A DNA stretch of 64,000 bases, taken from positions 9,451,501 to 9,515,500 of the forward strand of contig OX031072.1 of the NCBI GenBank assembly GCA_943736015.1. The letters are read 5' to 3'. Made by a program: the position numbers and the translations under genes. This DNA comes from Tridacna crocea (lineage: Eukaryota > Mollusca > Bivalvia > Cardiida > Cardiidae). Shown here piece after piece: positions 19,301-23,835 of this stretch (the stretch's first letter is position 1; each line of letters opens with the position of its first letter). The notes beneath the pieces were generated by a model. That model had not been told where the DNA came from. It worked only from the letters and a program-made list of their open reading frames with translations, and did not search any database.

Positions 19301-20948
19301 CCCAAAATATACTAAAAACAGATCTGTTATCAGCATACTCAAACCTTGGTCACAGTGTCAACTTTCACTCATTTCTACACATTGCTTGTAGGAGCCTTTG
19401 GAAAACATTCTGGCAAAAGGTGAAATTGCTCATGATGAGCAATTTCACCTTTTGCCACAATGTTTTCTACAAAAGGTGTCATATACACATAAGAAACGGC
19501 TTCATCCTTGCTGTTATTTTGGGTCATTTAGAGATTCCATAGAAAGGTCTTATAGGGTAAAAGGTTAAGACAGTAGAAATGTAAATTTTCGATATATATA
19601 TGAGCATATTCAGTGTTTAACTCTTTACCACACAGTCCAGAATTTTAACAACCTTGAGACAGACAGCTTACAAAAACATTGTGGGAAAAGGAGAAAATGC
19701 TGGTTCCCAACAATGTTTTCAACATTTCCCAAATTGAATTTCAATATTTGATTCGTGTCTATATTGCTTTGAATTCGGACTATATGTAGTCCAATATTCT
19801 GTCGTTTGGTAAAGAGTTCAACAAGGCTTTAAAGTACAAATCTTTCAAAAAAGAAAATTCTAATTGTCTTCTTTCACCCTTTACCAAACAATGCATGGTT
19901 TTTACAGTCCAGAGGAAGAAGCCATCTGTAAAACATTGCTTTGAAGGAGAAGATGCTTGAATCCAGCATTTTCTCCTTTTCCCACAGTTTTTTTTTTTAC
20001 TCTTTCACAGCCAAGTTTCAATTTTTGAGTCATGTTCATTTTGTCGTCAACAAATGCTTTAAATTTTGGCAAGTCCAAAATTAGGGCCAAGCCTTGGTAG
20101 CTCAGTCACTGGCATACAGGACTTGATAACATGGAATATTGGGTTTGATCCCTGCCTATGCCAATACCAATTTTTTTCTAAGGATTGATGGCAGTCATGG
20201 CAACAGGATTCATTCCTCTCTCACCGCTGACCATTGCTTCAATGATGGTTATAAGGGAAGGCAGCCAGTGGCCTGGGAAGAAAGTTATGCCGAGTAGCAA
20301 TAAAAGAAACTCCAGGAAAGCATGGATAGGTGCACTGGCCACAACGATCAAACTGAAATAATGCAAAAGATGGCGTTAAACACCATAGAATCAATCTAAC
20401 TCTTTACCAAACAACAAAATTTTGGACCTGTCCAAATTGAAAGCATTTGCAGACGACTAAATCAGTGCGACTCAAAAACTTGACCTGGATTTGGAAAGGG
20501 TAGAAAACATAGTGGGAAAAGAAGAAAATGCTGGTTATCAGTATTTTCTCCTTTTCCTACAATGTTTTCAAAAGCTTTCTTTTTCAGGGTCATTAAAAGT
20601 CAGGATTGTGTGGTAAAGAGTTAAGTCATTACCAAAAAACAACATTTTAGGTTTGTCTGAATCGAAAGCATTTGCAGACGACAAAATAAGTGACTGAAAA
20701 TTTGAAATTTGTTTTGTGAAGAGTAGAAAACATTGTGGGAAAAGGAGAAAATGCTGGTTACCAGCATTTTCTCCTTTTCCCACATTGTTTTCTAAAGGCT
20801 TCTTTCTCAGGGGCGTCAAAAGTAGGGATTGTGTGGTAATGGGTTAACTATGGACAAGTCTTAATTTTTATTATGTTATAAAGGTACAAGTAAAGTAATT
20901 ATGCATACAACCATCACTCAAACTGGCAATTCCTGTCAAATTCGACAT
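1257..20948 (-). CDS. UBF-like protein with two HMG boxes; 10 coding exons, 307 residues
   Basis: Exons (minus strand, 5' to 3'): 20948-20912, 19205-19021, 14847-14780, 13628-13563, 11878-11807, 9638-9518, 7089-6994, 4454-4410, 2926-2738, 1301-1257. They total 924 nt (307 codons plus TGA), and all nine junctions keep frame at AG/GT sites. Residues about 1-23 are acidic. Residues 50-68 (DWEK...LKSTW) resemble the segment before box 1 of UBF. Box A spans about 142-210 (PKTGYQLF, ALWKAL). A basic stretch lies at 238-249 (KNKKKKVETPKK). Box B spans about 247-305 (WTGFDVFVEKKK, LKKKYEKMSDSRKEKY). HMG boxes bend DNA; UBF works in rRNA transcription, so a nuclear or nucleolar role is inferred. Vertebrate UBF has more boxes and a long acidic tail; this protein has two boxes and ends just after box B. 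An extra in-frame exon in the 4.2-kb intron 2 cannot be excluded. The HMG-box call is firm; orthology to UBTF is not. Confidence 0.8.
1617..1832. mobile_element. TTAA hairpin MITE, degenerate
   Basis: Starts TAAACTCTTTACCACACC, has a diverged hairpin (GAGAAAATGCTGGCAACCAACATTTTCTCC), and ends TTTGGTAAAGAGTTAA. Confidence 0.55.
1956..2025 (+). repeat. tRNA-derived SINE head
   Basis: Pol III A-box-like TAGCTTAGTGGTTG at 1963 and B-box-like GGTTCAAATCC at 2006-2016, at tRNA spacing. The T-stem pairs poorly and the acceptor stem does not close, so this is a SINE head and not a tRNA gene. Confidence 0.45.
2026..2700. other. Intron 9 sequence with nothing recognised
   Basis: Unassigned intronic sequence between the SINE head and exon 9. 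Short open frames on both strands lack recognisable domains. Confidence 0.4.
2738..2926 (-). CDS. Coding exon 9 (HMG-box gene), HMG box B
   Basis: Acceptor ATTTTCAG at 2928-2927; donor GTAGGT at 2737. It has 63 codons: a lysine-rich, nuclear-localisation-like stretch (KNKKKKVETPKK), then WTGFDVFVEKKKEEL, ENPDMDEEEIL and LKKKYEKMSDSRK. This is a clear HMG box with UBF-box-1-like spacing of helix 2 and KKY. Confidence 0.85.
2961..3189. mobile_element. TTAA hairpin MITE (family description)
   Basis: Typical full-length copy, about 229 bp including the TTAA at both ends. Outer inverted ends read TTAACYCNTTACCACAC and GTGTGGTAATGGGTTAA. The centre is a nearly perfect hairpin: AACATTGTGGGAAAAGGAG and AAAATGCTGGT facing ACCAGCATTTTCTCC and TTTTCCCACAATGTT. 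TTAA targets and CCC/GGG-type ends match piggyBac-superfamily elements; no transposase is present. The outer halves differ: one carries AAAGCATTTGCAGACGACAA, the other GGCTTCTTTCTCAGGGG. Confidence 0.75.
3186..3414. mobile_element. TTAA hairpin MITE, tandem with the previous copy
   Basis: A second copy shares the TTAA at 3186-3189 with its neighbour, so the two lie head-to-tail with no spacer. Its hairpin is more diverged (CAGTATGTTCTC in the right arm). Confidence 0.7.
3460..3975 (+). mobile_element. Foldback-ended element, short copy
   Basis: 3460-3620 is a foldback (AGTTGTACCGTCATGTGGCA facing TGCCACTTGACTGCACAAC). It is followed by a body ending CAGATCACAAGAAATTTCC...AATAATAC. The same arrangement in reverse orientation occurs at 8130-9495, so the two are copies of one non-autonomous element. 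This copy lacks about 850 bp of internal sequence. Confidence 0.55.
4180..4366. mobile_element. TTAA hairpin MITE, degenerate
   Basis: Diverged hairpin at about 4205-4250 and right end GTTTGGTACAGAGTTAA. It ends 44 bp beyond the donor of exon 8. Confidence 0.5.
4410..4454 (-). CDS. Coding exon 8 (HMG-box gene), short basic linker
   Basis: Acceptor ATTTCAG at 4456-4455; donor GTAAGT at 4409. It has 15 codons in phase 0 (HSKPKNAKRTNTNDE) and links the two boxes with a basic run. Confidence 0.7.
4732..5900. mobile_element. Non-autonomous hAT-type DNA transposon with 8-bp TSD
   Basis: Terminal inverted repeats TAGGGCTCCGTATCGGT and TAGGGCTCCGTACCGGT (minus strand of the right end) bound a 1,169-bp element. 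CTATATAT occurs directly on both sides (4724-4731 and 5901-5908): a perfect 8-bp target duplication, as hAT elements make. Subterminal regions are rich in ATCGAT/TCGATA inverted motifs. No transposase domain was seen, so it is presumably mobilised in trans. Confidence 0.8.
6030..6254. mobile_element. TTAA hairpin MITE, well preserved
   Basis: TTAACTCTTTACCACACGGG start, GTGTGGTAATGGGTTAA end, and a near-perfect central hairpin with 'CACTGTGGG/CCCACAGTG' covariation relative to the usual CATTGTGGG/CCCACAATG. Confidence 0.7.
6280..6850. repeat. Degenerate tandem-core interspersed repeat
   Basis: Phrases recur about 160-190 bp apart: 'GTAAAACTCGTGATCCCTGGG' / 'GTAAAACTTGTGACCCCTTGG', and 'ATGAAGCAACTTGCCGAATTTGG' / 'ATGAAGCGACATACCATATATGG'. 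The layout fits the bivalve elements with tandem cores seen elsewhere in the window. The ends are not clear. Confidence 0.45.
6994..7089 (-). CDS. Coding exon 7 (HMG-box gene), end of box A
   Basis: Acceptor TTTATTTACAG at 7091-7090; donor GTAAGG at 6993. It has 32 codons (LAEEYLKKLEKFLQEHPDDD...), matching the long third helix and tail of UBF-type boxes (compare 'YEVELLRFLESLPEEE' in UBF box 3). A MITE ends 25 bp upstream of the acceptor. Confidence 0.8.
7115..7343. mobile_element. TTAA hairpin MITE beside exon 7
   Basis: Complete copy from TTAACCCATTGCAACAC to GGTAATGAGTTAA. Its left TTAA is 25 bp upstream of the exon 7 acceptor, so the branch-point region of that intron is inside or beside the MITE. 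Confidence 0.65.
7365..7480. repeat. SINE-body-like fragment
   Basis: 'CCAGTGCACCTATCCATGCTTTC' with surrounding sequence matches the minus strand of 20300-20345, which follows a tRNA-like head, suggesting shared SINE body sequence. A further match ('AAGGAATGAATCCTGT') is at about 7822-7840. Confidence 0.35.
7486..7812 (+). mobile_element. Bivalve-type hairpin-ended element (ACTAGAG family)
   Basis: Begins ACTAGAGCTGTCA...TGTGAC, followed by TTAATACCCCC. Ends with a GGAC/GACAGAC stretch, GATTCCAGTATACCCCC and GGGGTATAATG. It is the same family as 12088-12262. The ACTAGAG start plus a short hairpin parallels the ACAAGAG starts of the larger elements. Confidence 0.5.
7856..8060. mobile_element. 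TTAA hairpin MITE with deleted hairpin arm
   Basis: Both flanks are recognisable (CTCTTTACCATACAATCC..., ...GGCAAAGAGTTTAAG). The central palindrome stops after GAAAATGCTGGTAACCA, and the right arm is mostly missing. Confidence 0.5.
8130..9495 (-). mobile_element. Foldback-ended element, long copy
   Basis: Inverted relative to 3460-3975. The foldback at 9345-9495 (TTGTACGGTCAAGTGGCAGG facing CTTGCCACCTGACCGTACAA) marks one end; ATTATACTGCAAGGAAATTT at about 8137 marks the other. Internal 8210-9060 is absent from the short copy and has no recognised protein domain. It ends 23 bp from the exon 6 donor. Confidence 0.5.
9518..9638 (-). CDS. Coding exon 6 (HMG-box gene), body of HMG box A
   Basis: Acceptor TTTAAG at 9640-9639; donor GTATGT at 9517. 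It has 40 full codons (TGYQLFVQEKLK...ALWKALDDQEHAHYFNMATE). The aromatic/W pattern of an HMG box is visible: Y and F in helix 1, W in helix 2, then a Y/F-rich helix 3 start. Confidence 0.8.
9720..11368. mobile_element. TTAA hairpin MITE split by a nested element
   Basis: Left part 9720-9767 (TTAACCAATTACCACACAATAC... to CCCTGAGAAA), right part 11178-11368 (AGAGAAGCCTTTTG, hairpin, to GGTAAAGGTTTAA). The 1.4 kb between them is a separate element. Confidence 0.65.
9768..11177 (+). mobile_element. ACAAGAGGGCC element with ~174-bp tandem core, nested in a MITE
   Basis: Starts ACAAGAGGGCCAAGATGGCC (a hairpin) and GCTCACCTGA. About six core units of roughly 174 bp follow, each with 'AAGTAGCCCCCATTCACCAG', 'TTTCTTGACGGATCAAAATT' and 'GGGTCACCCAAGGAACAT'. 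It ends with a GACGGACGACGG run, the hairpin TGAGCACTTTGTGCTCA, and GGTGAGCTAA. The architecture resembles the pearl/HINE group of tandem-core non-autonomous elements in bivalves, often attributed to Helentrons. No coding capacity. Confidence 0.6.
11500..11762. mobile_element. MITE with ~60-bp imperfect TIRs
   Basis: Left end ATGGCCTGCAAACACGC, AAAAAGGGGCATTCGGAC, TTTGTGTAAAGTGTC; right end is the inverse (GACACTTTACGCAAAT, GAATGCCCCTTTTTCATG, TTGCAAGCCAT). CATAT flanks both sides. It lies in intron 4, just upstream of exon 5's donor side. Confidence 0.55.
11807..11878 (-). CDS. Coding exon 5 (HMG-box gene), lysine-rich start of box A
   Basis: Acceptor CTCTTTGTAG at 11880-11879; donor GTAAGT at 11806. 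It encodes KKNLTAKEKKELKEELKKYPSKP. The last two bases join exon 6 to give the PKTGYQLF start of HMG box A, and this junction is the strongest single proof of the splice model. The TxxE-rich helix before the box resembles the lead-in to UBF box 3. Confidence 0.8.
11960..12356. mobile_element. TTAA hairpin MITE interrupted by an ACTAGAG element
   Basis: MITE flanks at about 11960-12087 (AAATTGAAAGCATTCGTAG...) and 12263-12356 (CACCAGCATTTCCCACAATG...). The 175 bp in between belong to the element at 12088-12262. Confidence 0.5.
12088..12262 (+). mobile_element. Bivalve-type hairpin-ended element (ACTAGAG family), nested
   Basis: Starts ACTAGAGCTGTCACTAATTG with hairpin GTCAC-TAATT-GTGAC, and ends GATTCCAGTATACCCCC...GGAGGTATAATGA. 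A short derivative of the 7486-7812 type, inserted in a MITE. Confidence 0.5.
12412..12766. mobile_element. Two highly decayed TTAA MITE copies
   Basis: Hairpin remnants at about 12510-12570 (GACAAAATGCTAATTG...CATTTTCTCC) and 12675-12735, with eroded ends. Confidence 0.4.
12766..12975. mobile_element. TTAA hairpin MITE
   Basis: TTAACTCTTAACCAAAC start and TTTGGTAAAGGGTTAA end. The hairpin lacks a few bases at its tip (GAGAAAATGGTTACC). Confidence 0.65.
13045..13285. mobile_element. TTAA hairpin MITE, diverged
   Basis: Hairpin at 13170-13228 (GAAAAATGCTGGTGACCAGC...) and right end TTGTAAAGGGTTAAG. The left half is strongly diverged. Confidence 0.5.
13445..13512. repeat. Short near-perfect foldback
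   Basis: The left arm (AGTGTAGATCCAAGAT, AAGACTGCACA) pairs with its reverse complement on the right (TGTGCAGTCTGATCTTGG, ATCTACACT), about 30 bp of stem with a tiny loop. Not related to the TTAA MITE. Confidence 0.55.
13563..13628 (-). CDS. Coding exon 4 (HMG-box gene)
   Basis: Pyrimidine-rich acceptor (TTTTTTTTCTTTCAG) at 13630-13629; donor GTATGT at 13562. One nt completes a Val codon, then 21 codons (WAEVQKVEETESQ...), then 2 nt. It encodes a polar linker before HMG box A. Confidence 0.7.
13665..13882. mobile_element. TTAA hairpin MITE beside exon 4
   Basis: TTAACCCTTTACCACACAATCC start and GGGTAATGAGTTAA end, with part of the hairpin's right arm deleted. Its left TTAA is 35 bp upstream of the exon 4 acceptor. 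Confidence 0.6.
13885..14770. other. Intron 3 sequence without recognised elements
   Basis: AT-rich intronic sequence. A short stretch near 14490-14530 ('TCATCAACCATTCTTTACAATG...') is related to the foldback arms at 18635-18912. No coding signal. Confidence 0.4.
14780..14847 (-). CDS. Coding exon 3 (HMG-box gene)
   Basis: Acceptor CTTCCTTACAG at 14849-14848; consensus donor GTAAGT from 14779. It has 22 codons plus 2 nt (NPTIKNWNQRYLSR..., then Ser/Asn-rich). Phase 0 in and phase 2 out fit both neighbours. A TTAA MITE end lies only 15 bp upstream of the acceptor. Confidence 0.7.
14864..15088. mobile_element. TTAA hairpin MITE beside exon 3
   Basis: TTAACCCCTTACTACCCAATC start, hairpin at about 14920-14985, diverged end TTTGGTAAAGAGGTAAA. 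The left TTAA is only 15 bp upstream of the exon 3 acceptor. Confidence 0.55.
15125..15353. mobile_element. TTAA hairpin MITE, well preserved
   Basis: TTAACTCTTTACCACACGAG start and GTGTGGTAATGGGTTAA end; shares its right TTAA (15350-15353) with the next copy. Confidence 0.7.
15350..15560. mobile_element. TTAA hairpin MITE, left hairpin arm deleted
   Basis: Starts TTAACCTTTTCCCAAATG and retains the right arm CAGCATTTTCTCCTTTTCC. The right end is eroded (TTTGGGAAAGCTATAAC). Confidence 0.55.
15689..15916. mobile_element. TTAA hairpin MITE, well preserved
   Basis: TTAACCCTTTCCCAAACAATCC start and TTTGGGAAAGGGTTAA end. The CCCAAAC/GTTTGGG end variant marks a sub-family (also at 973-1199 and 1-99) distinct from the ACCACAC/GTGTGGT type. 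Confidence 0.7.
15945..16236. mobile_element. MITE related to 11500-11762
   Basis: Left end TATGGCTTGCAGCACATG, AAAAGGGACATTTGTGTA; right end is the imperfect inverse (AACGTCCGACTGCCCATTTT, GCACCCCATA). An internal inverted pair GGATCAGTCTG / CAGACTGATCC lies at about 16140-16172. Confidence 0.45.
16520..16762. mobile_element. TTAA hairpin MITE, strongly decayed
   Basis: Left flank TTTAACCACACAATCCC, remnants of the hairpin at about 16640-16700, and a degraded right end near 16760. Confidence 0.4.
16780..17000. repeat. Decayed foldback with GATTGGCTAAACC motifs
   Basis: CCAACCATTCTGAAC on the left faces AAGAATGGTTCGTAAAT on the right. Three internal copies of '(A/C)TGGCTAAACCA..GGTTTAAAAGTAAC' lie between. 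Same family as 18635-18912. Confidence 0.4.
17402..17631. mobile_element. TTAA hairpin MITE, well preserved
   Basis: TTAACTCTTTACCACACAAG start and GTGTGGTAATGGGTTAA end, with a nearly intact hairpin at about 17513-17580. Confidence 0.7.
17690..17860. repeat. Interspersed repeat with GAGACCACC phrases
   Basis: 'CCACCTGCTTTAAGAGACC' and its variants recur three times, and 'GTGGTCTCTGAATACAGG' is the inverted counterpart of 'CCTGTATTTAAAGACCAC'. A foldback-type repeat of unknown class. Confidence 0.4.
18635..18912. mobile_element. Foldback element with three alternating arms
   Basis: Arms at 18635-18718, 18730-18817 (inverted) and 18821-18905. Each runs between GGTTTAGCCAATCAGAAGTT-type and GAATGGTTG(G/T)TGAAT-type ends. 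The inner junction CTAAACCAAATGGTTTAG is a tight palindrome. No coding capacity. Confidence 0.5.
19021..19205 (-). CDS. Coding exon 2 (HMG-box gene), UBF-like N-terminal segment
   Basis: Acceptor GTTTCAG at 19207-19206; donor GTATGG at 19020. The exon holds 61 full codons after completing an Asp codon and ends in phase 0. It encodes the acidic start (ETDEESVD) and the HIDWEKIK...KSTWEGILSK segment, which resembles the UBF region just before its first HMG box. Confidence 0.75.
19380..19570. repeat. Hairpin repeat distantly related to the TTAA MITE
   Basis: AAACATTCTGGCAAAAGGTG, AAATTGCTCAT pairs with ATGAGCAATTTC, ACCTTTTGCCACAATGTTT. It has the same arm order as the TTAA MITE hairpin (AACATTGTGGGAAAAGGAG) but a different tip, and ends AAAAGGTTAAG. 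Confidence 0.45.
19617..20092. mobile_element. Two degenerate TTAA MITE copies in tandem
   Basis: The first at 19617-19829 (TTAACTCTTTACCACACAGTC; half the hairpin lost). The second at about 19872-20092 (CACCCTTTACCAAACAATGC; hairpin diverged, right end lost at the SINE head). Confidence 0.5.
20090..20370 (+). repeat. tRNA-derived SINE
   Basis: A-box-like TAGCTCAGTCACTGG at 20098 and B-box-like GGGTTTGATCCCTGCC at 20141, at tRNA spacing. The following body matches fragments at 7365-7480 and about 7822-7840 on the other strand. It has replaced the right end of a MITE. Confidence 0.5.
20397..20624. mobile_element. TTAA hairpin MITE
   Basis: CTAACTCTTTACCAAACAAC start and GTGTGGTAAAGAGTTAA end; shares the TTAA at 20621-20624 with the next copy. 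Confidence 0.65.
20621..20846. mobile_element. TTAA hairpin MITE, 65 bp downstream of exon 1
   Basis: TTAAGTCATTACCAAAAAAC start and GTGTGGTAATGGGTTAA end, with an intact hairpin at 20725-20792. On the gene strand it lies 65 bp beyond the exon 1 donor. Confidence 0.65.
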
Positions 20949-20962
20949 TTCTTTGCTTTTTC
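20912..20962 (-). CDS. Coding exon 1 with start codon (HMG-box gene)
   Basis: The ATG is at 20948-20946, followed by MSNLTGIASLSD. A good acceptor (TTTCTTTCTAG) at 20964-20963 implies a further, non-coding 5' exon upstream. The donor is either GTTGTA (exon end 20912) or GTATGC (exon end 20909). Both keep the same phase and differ by one residue (D versus GY before ETDEES). Bases 20949-20962 are 5' UTR. Confidence 0.65.
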
Positions 20963-22019
20963 CTAGAAAGAAAATATGAAGATAAATAAGAAGGTTGTCC
21001 AAAAAAGAGTGACAGATGTTTCGGTAAGAGATGTGTTTGGTAACATAGACTTATATAGTAAATCATTTGGATGTTTCCGTAACAAAGCAGTTATATTGTG
21101 CTTATGTCCTGTTACACCTAATGTATGGCTTTATGTTAAAACCTTTTATTTTTGCACTTTTCACCCAGTTATCCCTTGATAGATAGGTTCAAACCCTTTA
21201 TTTTTTCACTTTCCATCCTCTTTCGCTTGAACGATAGGCAATCCACATGGTCAATACATAAAGAAGGTGATGAGGTACATAACTTAAAAATATTTATGAA
21301 ACAGAGGAAATTACAAATTAAATTTTTAACTAACGAAATAAGCCATGCGTTGGGTGTAAAGAACATCACGATACATATAAAACACTATATAATTGCTTTA
21401 TTACCGAAACATCCAATTGATTTACTCTATAAGTCTATGTTAACTCGTCTGTTACGGAAACATCCGTAAATCTATAAAAAGTATGAAGACTTTTCCAATA
21501 ACTCAGCTATTGATCAACAGTTTAATACCTTAGACATGCTTAGTACACGCTACAAATAGGCTACATCGATCAAGTAAAATACTACTAGGATATAAAAAAC
21601 CCACCAATTGCTACCTGGCGCACAACATAGGCTAGAGACAACAGGTAACGTTACGTTCATGTGAATGTATTTAAACTCAGAGTGTCATAAATATATGGCC
21701 ACACTGACCAATCCCTAACCCTATGCCAAAATACCACTGAAACACCCTTATTTTCTTCATTCTATAGAATTTTGATTTCCGATAAAGAAGATCACATGGG
21801 TATGAAATTTCTCGTAAACAGAAGACATTGGATATTTAAAACGTGGGCACGAAAACTAGTGAAAGATTAAAATTCATCACCGGCAGGACAGTGTAAGCAT
21901 ATCTTCATGATTATCGCGCAAAATAATAACATGTAAATACAAAATAAATCTAAAGCTCTTAACATCTCTATGTACAATCAATAAGAATCAATGTTCAATA
22001 AACATTCATGTAATCTTAC
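20963..22019. other. MITE-free AT-rich stretch, probable intron 1
   Basis: Unlike the rest of the gene, this kilobase contains no copy of the TTAA MITE. Short open frames on the plus strand (for example 21152-21469) show no recognisable motif. If the donor near 22019 is real, this is intron 1. Confidence 0.35.
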
Positions 22020-22160
22020 ATGTGCGGCTGGATTCGTCTAAATTGCGAAAAGGATTCCTTTTCGCGAAAAGAAGTTATTTTGACTCCTTTTCGCGAAAAG
22101 ACTAGATTTTATGAAAGGGAGCCATAGGAGTTAGTCCTTTTCGCGAAAAGGACGTAGAAG
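22020..22160 (-). promoter_or_regulatory. Candidate promoter or 5' UTR of the HMG-box gene with three CGCG palindromes
   Basis: CTTTTCGCGAAAAG occurs at 22058-22071 and 22087-22100. The third copy extends to a perfect 20-bp palindrome, GTCCTTTTCGCGAAAAGGAC, at 22134-22153. A half-site (GCGAAAAGGA) lies at 22045-22054. A minus-strand donor-like CAT/GTAAGA at 22020/22019 could end the non-coding first exon that the acceptor at 20964 requires. TTTCGCG resembles E2F-type and CGCG-box sites. The promoter role is inferred from position only. Confidence 0.3.
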
Positions 22161-22271
22161 TTCAAGAAAAAGAACCCTTCTCAAATAGGATTTTTCTTTT
22201 TGTACATCGTTTTCAAAATCATTACACTGTAGATCTATACTTTCCCAGTGTTCTGAAAAGGGGTGTATAAA

Positions 22272-23835
22272 TTAACCCTTTCCCAAACGACAAAATTTAA
22301 GACTCGTTCAGATGAAAGCAACGACAAACAGAACACATATGTAACTGGAACAAGAGATGTTTGTAAAACATGTATGCCCCCCTAATGGCATCCAATGTGA
22401 TTATAAACTCTTACGTTCAAAGTGTAAAAACGAACAAAAGGTAATTACTCAAAAATTATTAATGATAAATTAACAATTCTTGGGCACTGTACTTCCCATT
22501 TATGTGAAGATTTATGTGAACTATCAACTTTTAAAGTTTCATGATTTTACCTCACATACTTTTTGAGTTATGCTCCAGAAAAAAAAATAAGTACGAAAAT
22601 CCACAAAGGGCAGTAATTGCAAAAATATAATGGGCAGAGTTATGGTTCTTGTGCAATGCACTTCTCCTGAAAAAGATCTATCCACATATAAAGTTTCAAG
22701 GTGATACCTGAAAAACCTTTTGAGTTATGCTCTGGACAAAAATTAAGTATGAAAATCTACAAAGGGCAAAAACTCCAAAAATATAATGGGCAGAGTTATG
22801 GTTCTTGTGCACTGCACTTCTCCTTAATAAGGTTAATCCACCTATGAGGTTTCAAGGTGATACCTGAAATACTTTTTGAGTTATGCTCCAGACAAAAATT
22901 GACTATAAAAATCAACAAAGGGCAATAACTCCAAAAATATGATGGGCAGAGTTATGGTACCTGTGCACTGAACTTCTCCTTAGTAAGATCTATCCACCTA
23001 TGAGGTTTTAAGATGATACCTGAAATACTTTTAGAGTTATGCTCCGGACAAAAATTAAGTATGAAAATCAACAAAGGGCAATAACTCCATAAATATGATG
23101 GGCAGAGTTGTTGTTCATGTGCCCTGCACTTCTCCTTAATGAGATCTATCCACCTATGTAGTTTCAAGATGATACCTGAAATACTTTTTGAGTTATGCTC
23201 CGGACAAAAATTGAGTCTGAAAATCAACAAAGAGCAATAACTCAATAACAATGGTTCTTGTGCACTGCACTTCTCCTTAATAAGATCTTTTCACATATGA
23301 GGTTTCAAGGTGATACCTGAAATACTTTTAGAGTTATGCTACGGACAAAAATTAAATATGAAAATCAACAAAGGGCAATAACTCCAAAAATATGATGGGC
23401 AGAGTTATGGTTCTTGTACACTGCACTTCTCCTTAATGAGATCTGTCCACCTATGTAGTTTCAAGATGATACCTGAAATAGTTTTTGAGTTACGCTCCGG
23501 ACAAAAATTAAGTATGAAAATCAACAAAGGGCAATAATCCAAAAATATGATGGGCAGAGTTATGGTTCTTGTGCCCTGCACTTCTCCTTAATGAGATCTA
23601 TCCACCTATGTAGTTTCAAGATGATACCTGAAATAGTTTTTGAGTTATGCTCCGGATAAACTTGGTCTACGGACCGACGGACCGACGGACAAGCGCAAAG
23701 CAATATACCCCCATTTCTTCGAAAGGGGGGCATAAAAATGAAGTTTGTTTTGGGAAGGGTAGAAAACATTATGGGAAAAAGAGGTCACTGGTTCGGAACC
23801 TCATTTTGCAATTGTTCTCAAAGGATTGATGATCA
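22272..23835. mobile_element. TTAA hairpin MITE split by a tandem-core element
   Basis: Left part 22272-22349 (TTAACCCTTTCCCAAACGAC...). The right part from about 23735 (AATGAAGTTTGTTTTGGG, AAGGGTAGAAAACATTATGG) breaks off after the hairpin's left arm. Confidence 0.5.
22350..23734 (+). mobile_element. ACAAGAG element with ~160-bp tandem core, nested in a MITE
   Basis: Starts ACAAGAGATGTTTGTAAAACAT (ACAAGAG plus hairpin ATGTTT-GTA-AAACAT), then TATGCCCCCC. About seven core units follow, each with 'GGGCAATAACTCCAAAAATA', 'GATGGGCAGAGTTATGGTTC' and 'TTTTGAGTTATGCTCCGGAC'. It ends with a GACCGACGGACC run and GGGGGGCATAAA, inverted to the TATGCCCCCC near the start. Same plan as 9768-11177 but unrelated core sequence. 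No coding capacity. Confidence 0.6.

Noticed and set aside
20978-21469. Plus-strand gene upstream of the HMG-box gene
   Set aside because: Open frames of 67 and 105 residues exist, but no domain, splice or codon signal supports them, and the sequence is AT-rich probable intron or 5' flank.
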